Notes: generated by a model from the sequence alone, not told the origin. DNA of 64,000 nt from Hyphomicrobiales bacterium (GCA_900469615.1 UBYA01000014.1:333313-397312), one strand, 5' to 3'. Shown: positions 18,396 to 26,953, numbered from the stretch's first letter. Made by a program: numbers and translations.

Positions 18396-19009
18396 GCCGC
18401 AAATTGGGCGAGACGCCCTTCATCAGCCCCACGGCCAGCGTCAACAATTCGACGCTCGGCCGCTATACCGAAGTGTCGGATCGCTGCCGCATCGACGAAG
18501 CCGAGATCGGTGACTATTCCTACATCATGCAGGATGGCGCGGTCTGGTGCGCGACGATCGGCAAGTTCGTCAACATCGCCGCCGCCGTGCGCATCAACGC
18601 CACGAACCATCCGACATGGCGCGCCACGCTGCATCACTTCACCTATCGCGCCGCCGATTACTGGCCGGATGCCGACATGGAGACCGATTTCTTCACCTGG
18701 CGGCGCGACAACCGCGTGGTGATCGGTCATGACGTCTGGATCGGTCACGGCGCCACTGTCTTGCCCGGCGTTACGGTCGGCAATGGCGCCGTCATCGGCG
18801 CGGGCGCGGTCGTCTCCAGGGATGTCGCACCCTACGCGATCGTCGGCGGCGTGCCGGCAAAGCTGATCCGCGAACGCTTCACCGCGGAAGTCGGCGCCCG
18901 CATGGACAAGCTTGCCTGGTGGGATTGGGATCACGACCGCCTGCGCACGGCGCTCGCGGACTTCCGCGCCCTTTCGGCAGAGGATTTTCTGGATCGCTAC
19001 GACGCCTGA
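18392..19009 (+). CDS. Phosphonate-cluster hexapeptide-repeat acyltransferase-like protein
   Basis: Left-handed beta-helix transferase of 205 residues translationally coupled to phnL. The hexapeptide region spans about residues 10-60 and again 105-150 (VVIGHDVWIGHGATVLPGV, then GNGAVIGAGAVVSRDVAPYA), with the catalytic-type His in NHPTW and the VGGVPAKLIRERF end seen in xenobiotic/sugar acetyltransferases. Proteins of this kind recur in rhizobial phn clusters. It could acetylate aminoalkylphosphonates, as PhnO does in enterics, but that role is inferred from location. Confidence 0.85.
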   Translation: MSRKLGETPFISPTASVNNSTLGRYTEVSDRCRIDEAEIGDYSYIMQDGAVWCATIGKFVNIAAAVRINATNHPTWRATLHHFTYRAADYWPDADMETDFFTWRRDNRVVIGHDVWIGHGATVLPGVTVGNGAVIGAGAVVSRDVAPYAIVGGVPAKLIRERFTAEVGARMDKLAWWDWDHDRLRTALADFRALSAEDFLDRYDA

Positions 19010-19101
19010 GAACCGTTTCCGCCCACACCAGGCTTGCAAGGCGCCGGCGGGCGATCCAGCTTTCAGGCGATCCTTCTAAGCCAGGATCGGGAGGAGTCTT
19101 C

Positions 19102-19656
19102 ATGGCAAAGCAGTTTTCCAGTCTCGACGACCGGCTGCGCGACTTCATCGCGCGGCAACACATCTTCTTCACGGCATCCGCCACCGCCGATTCCCGCGTC
19201 AATGTTTCGCCCCGCGAAACGCTCTGCCTGCGCATCGTCTCCCCGAATACCGCCATCTATCTCGACCGCACCGGCAGCGGCAACGAGACTTCCGCCCATA
19301 TGAAGGCCGATGGCCGGCTGACGATCATGTTCTGCGCCGTCGCCGGGCCGCCGATGATCCTGCGCCTCTACGGCCGCGGCCGGATCATCCACCGATCGTC
19401 CCCTGAGTATCGGGAATTGCTGCACGACCACTATGCAGGCGAGGAGCCGCTGGGCGCACGGCAGATCGTGTGGCTGGATTTCGATCTCGTGCAGACCTCC
19501 TGCGGCTTCGGCGTGCCGCTCTTCGCCTATGAAGGGGAAAGGCCGAGCCTCGATCAATGGGCGAAGGCGAAGGGGCCCGAAGGCATCGAGGAATACCGGC
19601 GCGAAAAGAACGCCTTCAGCATGGATGGCCTGCCGACGGGCATGTTTGACGGCTAA
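19102..19656 (+). CDS. Pyridoxamine 5'-phosphate oxidase-fold (split-barrel flavin-binding) protein
   Basis: A 184-residue PNPOx-like split-barrel protein, probably binding FMN or a related cofactor. The conserved part covers residues about 10-110 (FFTASATADSRVNVSPRET, TGSGNETSAHM, GRLTIMFCAV, LRLYGRGRII). The C-terminal half has no features I can name. The ATG used has GGGAGGAG ten bases ahead. It lies between the phnL-transferase unit and phnC, downstream of 92 bases without a PHO box, so it may be read through from the phn operon. Its function is unknown. Confidence 0.78.
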   Translation: MAKQFSSLDDRLRDFIARQHIFFTASATADSRVNVSPRETLCLRIVSPNTAIYLDRTGSGNETSAHMKADGRLTIMFCAVAGPPMILRLYGRGRIIHRSSPEYRELLHDHYAGEEPLGARQIVWLDFDLVQTSCGFGVPLFAYEGERPSLDQWAKAKGPEGIEEYRREKNAFSMDGLPTGMFDG

Positions 19657-19703
19657 ATACAAAGAAAGCATTCAGCCGGCTAATCTTGCAAAATCGCCGG
19701 GAA

Positions 19704-19732
19704 TTGTAACAGCAGTTACATAAAACTGACAT
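19704..19732 (+). promoter_or_regulatory. PHO box upstream of phnC
   Basis: Three seven-base units in 11-base register: TTGTAAC (19704), GTTACAT (19715) and CTGACAT (19726). The last two with the AAAA spacer resemble the PhoB consensus. The site is about 150 bases before the phnC start, so phnCDE probably has its own phosphate-starvation promoter. Confidence 0.75.
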
Positions 19733-19879
19733 TGGAGCTTCATGAAGCGGGACTAATCGGTTGCCTTGTGGTTGGCGCCCGCCCCCTTCGAAATTTCCTT
19801 CGAGGCTGGGGTACGCGCCCGTTCTAGCACCGGTATCGCTGAAATTTTTGCAGCCCGGAAGCCGCGAAAGGGAAGCACT

Positions 19880-20734
19880 ATGTTCGAACTCAGGAATGTC
19901 TCGCGCCGGTTTGGAAGCAAGCTTGCAGTCGATTCCGTGACTTTGGACATACCGCAGGGACAGATGGTCGGCGTCATCGGCCGCTCCGGCGCCGGCAAGT
20001 CGACGCTGCTGCGCATGATCAACCGTCTCGCCGATCCAAGCTCCGGCTCCATCCATTTCTCCGGCATCGAGGTTTCCAAGCTCAGCGGCCGGGCGCTGCG
20101 CAGCTGGCAGCGCGATTGCGCCATGATCTTCCAGCAGTTCAATCTCGTGCCGCGCCTCGACGTGCTCACCAACGTCATGCTCGGCCGGCTGAACCAGCGG
20201 TCCACCGTCATGAGCCTCCTCTCGGTCTTCACCCGCGAGGAGCGTATCGAAGCGATTGCCGCGCTTGAGCGCCTCGGCATCGAGCAGACGGCCCTTCAGA
20301 TGGCCGGCACGCTTTCCGGCGGCCAGCAGCAGCGCGTCGCCATCTGCCGCGCCCTGATGCAGCAGCCGAAGATGATGCTGGCCGACGAGCCGATCGCCTC
20401 GCTCGATCCGCTGAACGCCAAGATCGTCATGGACGCGTTGCGCGACATCAACGAACGCGAAGGCATCACCGTCATCACCAACCTCCATACGCTGGATACG
20501 GCCCGCAACTATTGCGAACGCATCATCGGCATGGCTGCCGGGCGCGTCGTCTTCGACGGCAAGCCGGCCGATCTGACGGCTGCCGCCGTCAAGGAAATCT
20601 ACGGCACCGACAAGGACGGCGCCGGCATCGACGAAAGCATGACGTCGACCTCCATCACCATTGCCGATCCGGCCGCGCAAGCCGCGGCAACGGAATCTGC
20701 CGGCCCGCAACCGCTGGCACTGGCCGGTCTCTGA
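19880..20734 (+). CDS. phnC: Phosphonate ABC transporter ATPase PhnC
   Basis: ATP-binding subunit of the phosphonate importer, 284 residues. Walker A GRSGAGKST, signature LSGGQQQRVAICRA, Walker B MMLADEPIASLD, and the PhnC-like DVLTNVMLGRL segment are present. The C-terminus has about 35 extra Ala/Thr-rich residues. GGGAAG precedes the ATG; the upstream extension of the frame has no family similarity. phnD follows after 92 bases. Confidence 0.96.
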   Translation: MFELRNVSRRFGSKLAVDSVTLDIPQGQMVGVIGRSGAGKSTLLRMINRLADPSSGSIHFSGIEVSKLSGRALRSWQRDCAMIFQQFNLVPRLDVLTNVMLGRLNQRSTVMSLLSVFTREERIEAIAALERLGIEQTALQMAGTLSGGQQQRVAICRALMQQPKMMLADEPIASLDPLNAKIVMDALRDINEREGITVITNLHTLDTARNYCERIIGMAAGRVVFDGKPADLTAAAVKEIYGTDKDGAGIDESMTSTSITIADPAAQAAATESAGPQPLALAGL

Positions 20735-20826
20735 GAGGGACAGCCGGGATCGAGAGCCCGCGTCAAGGGCGCATTTCTTCCAGACCGAAGGCATCCGGGG
20801 ACACCGGTTAATCAGGAGACGAACCT

Positions 20827-21732
20827 ATGTTGAAGAAGACCCTTCTTGCGGCTACGGCGCTTCTCGCGCTCGTCGGCGGCGCAAGCGCTCAAGACATCAA
20901 GGAATTTCGCGTCGGCATTCTCGGTGGCGAAAACGAAGCCGACCGCCTGCGCAACTATGCCTGCCTCTCCGACCACCTGAAGAAGGAATTCGGTTTCGAG
21001 AAGGTTTCGCTGTTCCCGGCCGCCGACTACGACGGCGTGATCCAGGGCCTGCTCGGCGGCACGCTCGACTTCGCTGAACTCGGCGCTTCCGGCTATGCGG
21101 CCGTCGCCATCAAGGACCCGAAGGCCGTTACCCCGATCCTGACCACCCAGCAGGAAGACGGCTCGACCGGTTACTACTCGATCGGTCTCGCCCTCAAGTC
21201 CTCCGGCATCAAGACCATCAAGGACGCCAAGGGCAAGAAGCTCGGTTACGCCGATCCGGACTCCACCTCGGGCTATCTCGTTCCGCTGACACAGATCCCG
21301 AAGGACACGGGCATGCCGAACGACAAGTTCTTCGCCTCGACCCAGTTCAACGGCGGCCACGAGAACAACCTGCTTGCCGCTTATGACGGCAAGGTCGACG
21401 TCGCTGTCGACGACTCCTCGGGCATCGGCGACTTCAAGGACGGCTTCACCTCCGGCACCTTCCGCAAGGAAGTCGACAAGGGCGCCGTAGACCCGAACAA
21501 GCTCGTCGAAGTCTGGCGCTCGCCGCTGATCCCGAACGGCCCGCTCGTCGTTCGCAACGCGCTCGGCACCGAATGGCAGACCAAGCTGACGGACTTCTTC
21601 ATGAAGCTGCCGACTGCCGACGCCAAGTGCTTCAACGCCATCGAAGGCGGCGACTTCAAGGGCTACGTCAAGGTTACTCCGGACTTCTATAACGCCGTCA
21701 TCGACGTTCGTAAGGCCGCGATCGGCGGCTGA
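20827..21732 (+). CDS. phnD: Phosphonate ABC transporter substrate-binding protein PhnD
   Basis: Periplasmic binding protein of 301 residues. The signal peptide is MLKKTLLAATALLALVGGAS with cleavage probably after ASA. Typical PhnD segments are VGILGGENEADRL, FPAADYDGVIQGLLGGTLDF, YADPDSTSGYLVP and the aromatic/acidic ligand-site residues. The ribosome site CAGGAGACG contains GGAGA, complementary to UCUCC of the AbcR-like RNA loop (inference). A stem-loop follows the gene. Confidence 0.96.
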   Translation: MLKKTLLAATALLALVGGASAQDIKEFRVGILGGENEADRLRNYACLSDHLKKEFGFEKVSLFPAADYDGVIQGLLGGTLDFAELGASGYAAVAIKDPKAVTPILTTQQEDGSTGYYSIGLALKSSGIKTIKDAKGKKLGYADPDSTSGYLVPLTQIPKDTGMPNDKFFASTQFNGGHENNLLAAYDGKVDVAVDDSSGIGDFKDGFTSGTFRKEVDKGAVDPNKLVEVWRSPLIPNGPLVVRNALGTEWQTKLTDFFMKLPTADAKCFNAIEGGDFKGYVKVTPDFYNAVIDVRKAAIGG

Positions 21733-21749
21733 TCCGCATTCCGATGACT

Positions 21750-21775
21750 GGGCGGCCGGCAACGGCCGCCCTTTT
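21750..21775 (+). terminator. Hairpin between phnD and phnE1
   Basis: Nine-pair stem GGGCGGCCG / CGGCCGCCC with a GCAA tetraloop, followed by TTTT. Such hairpins after binding-protein genes often stabilise the upstream mRNA and reduce permease expression; it is probably a partial terminator. Confidence 0.7.
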
Positions 21776-21798
21776 GCTATTCACAAGGGCAGGATTTC

Positions 21799-22779
21799 AT
21801 GACGATTGCCGATACGCAGCTGAAGATGCAGGGCGCGCCGCAAAGCGCGAGGGATATCGGTAACGCCTGGGGCAGGATGGTGGCCAGACGCCGCCTCTAT
21901 ACCGGCATCGGCCTCATCATCCTGCTTGTCGCCTTCGTAAGCTCCGTCCGCTTCGCCGACGACAGCAATGCCGGCCACTTCTTCGAACGCCTGCCGCATC
22001 TCTTCGACTTTCTGGGCTGGCTGATCCCCAAGGACTGGGCCGACGTCTACCGGGCTCTTTTCGACCTGCCGAGCCCGAACGGCGCGAATGGCATGGGCGG
22101 CGAGGAATTCAACTTCCCGCTCGGCCGCGTCTATGTCTGGGGCGACTTCTACATCCCCGAATATTTCGAGCTGATGATCATCACGATCAACGTGGCGCTG
22201 GTATCGACCATCGTCGGCTTCGTCTTCGCCGTGCCCATGAGTTTCTTTGCCGCGCGCAACATGTCGCCTGCCAATCCGATCCGGCTGGTGACGAAGCGCA
22301 TCATGGAACTGCTGCGCGCCTTCCCGGAAATCGTCATCGCCGGCCTGTTTTCGGCGATCCTGTCGATCGGCCCGATCGCCGCCATCATCGCGGTCGGCCT
22401 GCACACGATCGGCGCGCTCGGCAAGCTGTTCTACGAGGTCGTCGAGAATATCGACATGAAGCCCGACGAGGGCATGCGCGCCGTCGGCGCGAGCTGGACG
22501 GAACGCGTCCGTTTTGCCGCGCTGCCGCAGGTGCTGCCGAACTTCATGTCCTACGCGCTGCTGCGCCTCGAAATCAACGTTCGCGCCTCCACCATCATCG
22601 GCGCCGTCGGCGGTGGCGGTATCGGCGAGGAGCTGAAGCTTTCGATCTCGCGCGGTTTCGGCGCCAAGACGATGGCGCTCGTATTGCTGCTCTTCGTGAC
22701 GATCATCGCCGTCGACCAGTTTTCCGCATGGCTCCGCCGCCGCCTCGTCGGCGAGCATGCCTTTCTCTTGCAGCATTGA
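21799..22779 (+). CDS. phnE1: Phosphonate ABC transporter permease PhnE (first)
   Basis: Inner-membrane permease of 326 residues. A first membrane span (about residues 33-52) is followed by a hydrophilic segment of roughly 60 residues, then the BPD_transp_1 domain with spans and an EAA loop reading VGASWTERVRFAALPQV. The C-terminus is LRRRLVGEHAFLLQH. It is the first of two tandem phnE genes, an arrangement usual in rhizobia. Confidence 0.95.
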   Translation: MTIADTQLKMQGAPQSARDIGNAWGRMVARRRLYTGIGLIILLVAFVSSVRFADDSNAGHFFERLPHLFDFLGWLIPKDWADVYRALFDLPSPNGANGMGGEEFNFPLGRVYVWGDFYIPEYFELMIITINVALVSTIVGFVFAVPMSFFAARNMSPANPIRLVTKRIMELLRAFPEIVIAGLFSAILSIGPIAAIIAVGLHTIGALGKLFYEVVENIDMKPDEGMRAVGASWTERVRFAALPQVLPNFMSYALLRLEINVRASTIIGAVGGGGIGEELKLSISRGFGAKTMALVLLLFVTIIAVDQFSAWLRRRLVGEHAFLLQH

Positions 22780-22787
22780 GGTTGACC

Positions 22788-24134
22788 ATGTCCGTCATCG
22801 ACGCCGGCCGTATGCAGGAAATCGAAGCGCGTTATCCGGAGGTCTTTCATCGGTCCTTCCGCCAGCGCTACGGCGCTCTCATGATCTTCATCGGCGTCAT
22901 CCTCTACGGCTTTTATGCCGTATGGTTCTTCAACCTGCCGAAAGTCATCTCGGAAGCGCATTGGGAGCGTGTCGGGATCTATCTGAGCGAGTGGATCAGC
23001 TACGACGTGCAGCCGGAATTCCGCATTTCCGGCGACAAGATCAGCATCAGATATCCGCGCTTCTCGCCGCTCGGCGACAATCCGAGCCCGGATTGGGTGA
23101 AGACCAATCCCGACGGCAGCCTGACAGTCTCCGTTAGCGGCACGAGCCGCACCGTGACGATCACCAAGACGCAGGCCATCCTGACGGCCCACGGGGTCAC
23201 GATCCCCATCGACATCAGCGGCGACGTGCCGAAGATCGTCGGCTCCGAGCCGGTGCCGAGCTGGATGACCGTCTATGACGACAACATCCTCGCCAACATG
23301 GGCTTTGCCGGCGACGTCAGCATTTCCACGGACCGGGTGAAGATCCGCAAGCGCTTCCTCGGCTGGGCCAATTTCGTCTTCGACACGCACTCGCCCTTCT
23401 TCGACAAGCCGGCGGGCGAAGTGATCGGCCTGATCGTCTCGGGGCCGCGGCTCGACCCCACGCAATCCAATCTCTCGCTCGCCTTCGACAATATCTGGAA
23501 CAATGGCGCCTGGCAGCACGGCGATGTCTGGACCAAGCTGTTCCAGACCATCGTCATGGCCTTCCTCGGCACTTTGCTCGGCTCGCTCGCCGCATTCCCG
23601 CTCGCCTTCCTGGCCGCCCGCAACATCACGCCGAACCGGCTGCTCAATCAGGTGCTGAAGCGTTTCTTCGACTTCCTGCGTTCCGTCGACATGCTGATCT
23701 GGGCGCTGTTCCTGACGCGCGCCTTCGGTCCCGGCCCGCTCGCCGGCAGCGGCGCGATCTTCCTCACCGAGACCGGCACGCTCGGCAAGCTCTATTCCGA
23801 GGGCCTGGAAAACATCGACAACAAGCCGCGCGAGGGCGTGAAATCCACCGGCTCGTCGACGATCCTCGTGCATCGCTACGGCATCATGCCGCAGATCGTG
23901 CCCGTGATCGTCAGCCAGACGCTTTACCAGTGGGAATCCAACGTGCGCGGCGCGACCATTATCGGCGCGGTCGGCGCGGGCGGCATCGGCCTGAAGCTCT
24001 GGGAAGCGATGCGCACCAATGCCAACTGGGAAAACGTCGCCTACATGGTGCTGCTGATCCTGATCGTCGTATTCCTGTTCGACGCCGCGTCCAACGCCTT
24101 GCGTTCACGGCTCATGGGCGCGCGGGTCAGATGA
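22788..24134 (+). CDS. phnE2: Phosphonate ABC transporter permease PhnE (second), with long periplasmic insert
   Basis: Second permease, 448 residues, well above the usual 260-330 of single PhnE proteins. One membrane span (about residues 30-50) is followed by about 190 soluble residues, rich in beta-forming segments, before the transport domain begins near residue 255. The EAA loop reads STGSSTILVHRYGIMPQ. I chose the ATG eight bases after the phnE1 stop. The inserted segment is presumably periplasmic and may help dock PhnD. Confidence 0.93.
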   Translation: MSVIDAGRMQEIEARYPEVFHRSFRQRYGALMIFIGVILYGFYAVWFFNLPKVISEAHWERVGIYLSEWISYDVQPEFRISGDKISIRYPRFSPLGDNPSPDWVKTNPDGSLTVSVSGTSRTVTITKTQAILTAHGVTIPIDISGDVPKIVGSEPVPSWMTVYDDNILANMGFAGDVSISTDRVKIRKRFLGWANFVFDTHSPFFDKPAGEVIGLIVSGPRLDPTQSNLSLAFDNIWNNGAWQHGDVWTKLFQTIVMAFLGTLLGSLAAFPLAFLAARNITPNRLLNQVLKRFFDFLRSVDMLIWALFLTRAFGPGPLAGSGAIFLTETGTLGKLYSEGLENIDNKPREGVKSTGSSTILVHRYGIMPQIVPVIVSQTLYQWESNVRGATIIGAVGAGGIGLKLWEAMRTNANWENVAYMVLLILIVVFLFDAASNALRSRLMGARVR

Positions 24135-24156
24135 AAGCGGTGAGAAAAATCGCCGC

Positions 24157-24174
24157 GCATCATCATTCTGTCAC
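24157..24174 (+). promoter_or_regulatory. Weak PHO-box candidate before the DUF1045-phnMN unit
   Basis: GCATCAT and CTGTCAC start 11 bases apart. The second unit matches the PhoB half-site well, the first only in its last four bases. It lies about 150 bases before the DUF1045 start, in a 188-base gap after phnE2. Confidence 0.35.
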
Positions 24175-24322
24175 GGGAATCCGGTAGCGCAGGCCCGGCA
24201 AGACTGCATCGGCCGAGCCGGATTTAGCCGGATTCGATTCGTTGCCGCCTTGCTGCTCTTGCGGTTTGTCGCAAATCACCCAACAGTGTCCCGCGCAGCC
24301 GATTTTTCCAAGGAATGCAGCC

Positions 24323-25012
24323 TTGCGCTATGCTCTCTATTTTACACCGCCCAAAGATCATCCGTTGACGTCGCTTGCCGCGCGCTGGCTGGGCCGCGAC
24401 GCATTCTCCGACGAGATCTTTTCCGACAAGGCCATCGGCCCTGTTCCGGAAGGTCACGCCGAACTCACGGCCGACCCGCGCCGCTACGGCTTTCACGCCA
24501 CGCTGAAGGCGCCGTTCGAGCTTGCCGGCTCTGTGACCGAACGCGACCTATTCGAAGTCGCTGCCGAATTCGCCTCGCGGACAAAGGCTTTCACCATTCC
24601 GGAGCTGGTGCTCGGCCAGCTCGGTCATTTCTTCGCCCTCGTTCCGGGCTCGCTCCACCAGCCGCTACAGGATTTCGCCTCCCGCGTCGTCAAGACCTTC
24701 GAGCCGTTCCGCGCACCGCTTTCGCAGCACGATATCGCCCGGCGCAACCCGGAAGCAATGACCGAGCCGCATCGAGCAAACCTGTTCCGCTGGGGCTATC
24801 CTTACGTCAATGACGAGTTTCGTTTCCATATGACCTTGACGGGACGCGTCCCGGCCGAGCGTCAAGCCGAGATGCACGACGTCCTGCGCGAGCGTTTCGC
24901 CGGCCATACCGGCAAGCCGCTCGACGTTTCCGGCCTCGCCATCTTTATCGAGGAAGAGCGCGGCGCCCCCTTTACCGTCCGTTCCTGGCTGCCGCTGACC
25001 GGCGCCCAATAG
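24323..25012 (+). CDS. DUF1045 2H-phosphoesterase-like protein of the phosphonate cluster
   Basis: A 229-residue protein of the DUF1045 family found in phn operons. Two H-x-T motifs, YGFHATLKAPF and FRFHMTLTGRV, are the hallmark of 2H phosphoesterases, which hydrolyse cyclic phosphodiesters. No phnP is present in this window, so the protein is a good candidate to open 5-phosphoribosyl 1,2-cyclic phosphate, the product of C-P lyase. I place the start at a TTG (encoding the Met of MRYALYF) with AAGGA ten bases ahead; a longer form would add 27 residues without similarity. It lies 13 bases before phnM. Confidence 0.85.
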   Translation: MRYALYFTPPKDHPLTSLAARWLGRDAFSDEIFSDKAIGPVPEGHAELTADPRRYGFHATLKAPFELAGSVTERDLFEVAAEFASRTKAFTIPELVLGQLGHFFALVPGSLHQPLQDFASRVVKTFEPFRAPLSQHDIARRNPEAMTEPHRANLFRWGYPYVNDEFRFHMTLTGRVPAERQAEMHDVLRERFAGHTGKPLDVSGLAIFIEEERGAPFTVRSWLPLTGAQ

Positions 25013-25025
25013 TGAAAGACCTGAC

Positions 25026-26165
25026 ATGACCAAAGAAACCGTCCTTTCCAACGCCCGCATCGTCCTCGAAGACAAGATCGTCGAAGGCTCCGTGCTGATC
25101 CGTGACGGTCGCATTGCCGGCATTTCCGAAGGCAGGTCCGCCATCGGCGAGGATTTCGAGGGAGATTATCTCATTCCCGGTCTGGTCGAACTGCACACCG
25201 ACCATCTGGAAGCGCATTATTCCCCACGTCCCGGTGTCCGCTGGAACAAGACCGCCGCGATCCAGGCACATGACGCCCAGATCGTCACCTCGGGCATCAC
25301 CACCGTATTCGACTGCCTGCGCATGGGCTCGGATGAAGACGGCGGCTTCGAAAAGGGCGAGATGCGCGACATGGCCGACGCCATTCAGGCGGCCCAGCGC
25401 GAAGATCGGCTTCGCGCCGATCACCTGATCCATCTGCGCTGCGAGGTCTCCTCCGACAACGTTCTCGATCATTTCCAGGATTTCGAGAAAGACCCGTACG
25501 TCCGCCTCGTATCCCTGATGGATCACGCACCGGGCCAGCGCCAGTTCCAGACCATGGATCAGTACATCTTCTACTATCAGAAGAAGCGCGGCCTCAGCGA
25601 CGAGGCCTTTGCCAAGTTCGTTGCCAAGCGCCAGGAGGAATCAGCGCGTTATGCCACACCCAACCGCGACGCGATCTCAAAGGTCTGCTCGGAACGCGGC
25701 ATCACCATCGCCAGCCATGACGACGCAACGCTCGCCCATGTCGACGAAGCCATCAATTACGGCGTCCGGCTGGCGGAATTCCCGACCAGCATCGACGCCG
25801 CGAAGGCCTCGCATGGGGCCGGCATGAGCGTGCTGATGGGCGCGCCGAACATCGTGCGCGGCAAGTCGCATTCGGGCAACATCGCAGCCCGCGATCTTGC
25901 CGAACTCGGCGTTCTGGACGTGCTTTCCTCCGACTACGTGCCGCTCAGCCTGCTGCATGCGCCCTTCATTCTCGCAGATGAAGTCGAGGGCATTTCGCTG
26001 CCGCAGGCGATCGCCATGGTCACGGCAACGCCGGCAAGAACCGTCAGCCTGAACGACCGCGGGCGCATTGCCGAGGGCCTGCGCGCCGATCTGGTGCGCG
26101 TTCGCCGCGATCATGGCGTGCCGGTTACACGGTCCGCCTGGCGGGAAGGACGGCGGGTTGCATGA
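25026..26165 (+). CDS. phnM: Ribose 1-methylphosphonate 5-triphosphate diphosphatase PhnM
   Basis: Amidohydrolase-superfamily metal enzyme removing pyrophosphate from the ribosyl phosphonate triphosphate before C-P cleavage. The 379 residues include the metal motif LVELHTDHLEAHY, the ITIASHDDATLAH segment and LSSDYVPLSLLHA. Its length equals that of the E. coli protein. The stop overlaps the phnN ATG by four bases. Confidence 0.97.
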   Translation: MTKETVLSNARIVLEDKIVEGSVLIRDGRIAGISEGRSAIGEDFEGDYLIPGLVELHTDHLEAHYSPRPGVRWNKTAAIQAHDAQIVTSGITTVFDCLRMGSDEDGGFEKGEMRDMADAIQAAQREDRLRADHLIHLRCEVSSDNVLDHFQDFEKDPYVRLVSLMDHAPGQRQFQTMDQYIFYYQKKRGLSDEAFAKFVAKRQEESARYATPNRDAISKVCSERGITIASHDDATLAHVDEAINYGVRLAEFPTSIDAAKASHGAGMSVLMGAPNIVRGKSHSGNIAARDLAELGVLDVLSSDYVPLSLLHAPFILADEVEGISLPQAIAMVTATPARTVSLNDRGRIAEGLRADLVRVRRDHGVPVTRSAWREGRRVA

Positions 26166-26767
26166 GCCCCGACGCCGATAGAAAGCCGACTAACGAAGGC
26201 GTATCGGATGCAATGGCAGGCATCATGGCTGTCGTCGTCGGCCCGAGCGGCGCCGGCAAGGATACGCTGATGAACCTCGCCGCGCGGTATTTTGCCGGCC
26301 GATCGGATGTCCATTTCGTCCGCCGCGTCATCACGCGCGACGGAGATGCCGGCAACGAAGACCACAGAAGCGTTTCCGAAGCGGATTTCGAGGCCATGAA
26401 AAAGGCCGGCAGCTTCGCCGTCTCATGGGAGGCGCATGGCCTGAAGTACGGCATTCCCGCCGACGCCGCCGACGAGCTTGCGCGCGGCAATCTGGTGATC
26501 GCCAATGGCTCGCGTTCGGCGCTGCATCATTTCCAGACCGCATTCCCACGACTGAAGGTCATCAACATCACGGCGCGGCGCGAGGTGCTTGCCGAGCGGC
26601 TGATGGCGCGCGGACGCGAGAGCCGTGAAGACGTGTTGAAGCGTCTGGATCGCAGTGCGCTGACTGTTCAAGGCAGCTACGACGTGACTGATATCGACAA
26701 TAGCGGCACGCTCGAAAAAGCCGAACAGGCAATCATCTCCGCGCTGGAAACGCTGATTGGGAAATAA
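26162..26767 (+). CDS. phnN: Ribose 1,5-bisphosphate phosphokinase PhnN
   Basis: Kinase converting ribose 1,5-bisphosphate to PRPP, returning the sugar to central metabolism. The 201-residue protein has a P-loop VVGPSGAGKDTLM and the guanylate-kinase-like FVRRVITRDGDAGNEDHRSV region. The first 17 residues are extra; a second Met (MAGIMAVVV) is an alternative start. It is last in the phn block. Confidence 0.95.
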   Translation: MSPDADRKPTNEGVSDAMAGIMAVVVGPSGAGKDTLMNLAARYFAGRSDVHFVRRVITRDGDAGNEDHRSVSEADFEAMKKAGSFAVSWEAHGLKYGIPADAADELARGNLVIANGSRSALHHFQTAFPRLKVINITARREVLAERLMARGRESREDVLKRLDRSALTVQGSYDVTDIDNSGTLEKAEQAIISALETLIGK

Positions 26768-26834
26768 TCGTTTGCGGCACGCCCGGATCATCGCAGCGAA
26801 TTCATAGCTACGCTGGGTCGCGAACCTCTCCCCA

Positions 26835-26923
26835 CCTCATGCTGAGGTAGCCCGGTAGAATACGCCACCCGCCCCCGTGGTTCGAGGCTTCGGCCTTCCA
26901 GGCCTCCGCACCTCACCATGAGG
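26835..26923. repeat. Intergenic repeat with CCTCA/TGAGG palindromes
   Basis: Two small palindromes, CCTCATGCTGAGG (26835-26847) and CCTCACCATGAGG (26911-26923), bound a GC-rich segment with GGCCTTCCAGGCC. This type of repeat is frequent in rhizobial intergenic DNA. It lies between convergent phnN and polA. Confidence 0.6.
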
Positions 26924-26953
26924 ACTGATCTTCTCGCTATGCCCGATGCAGAC

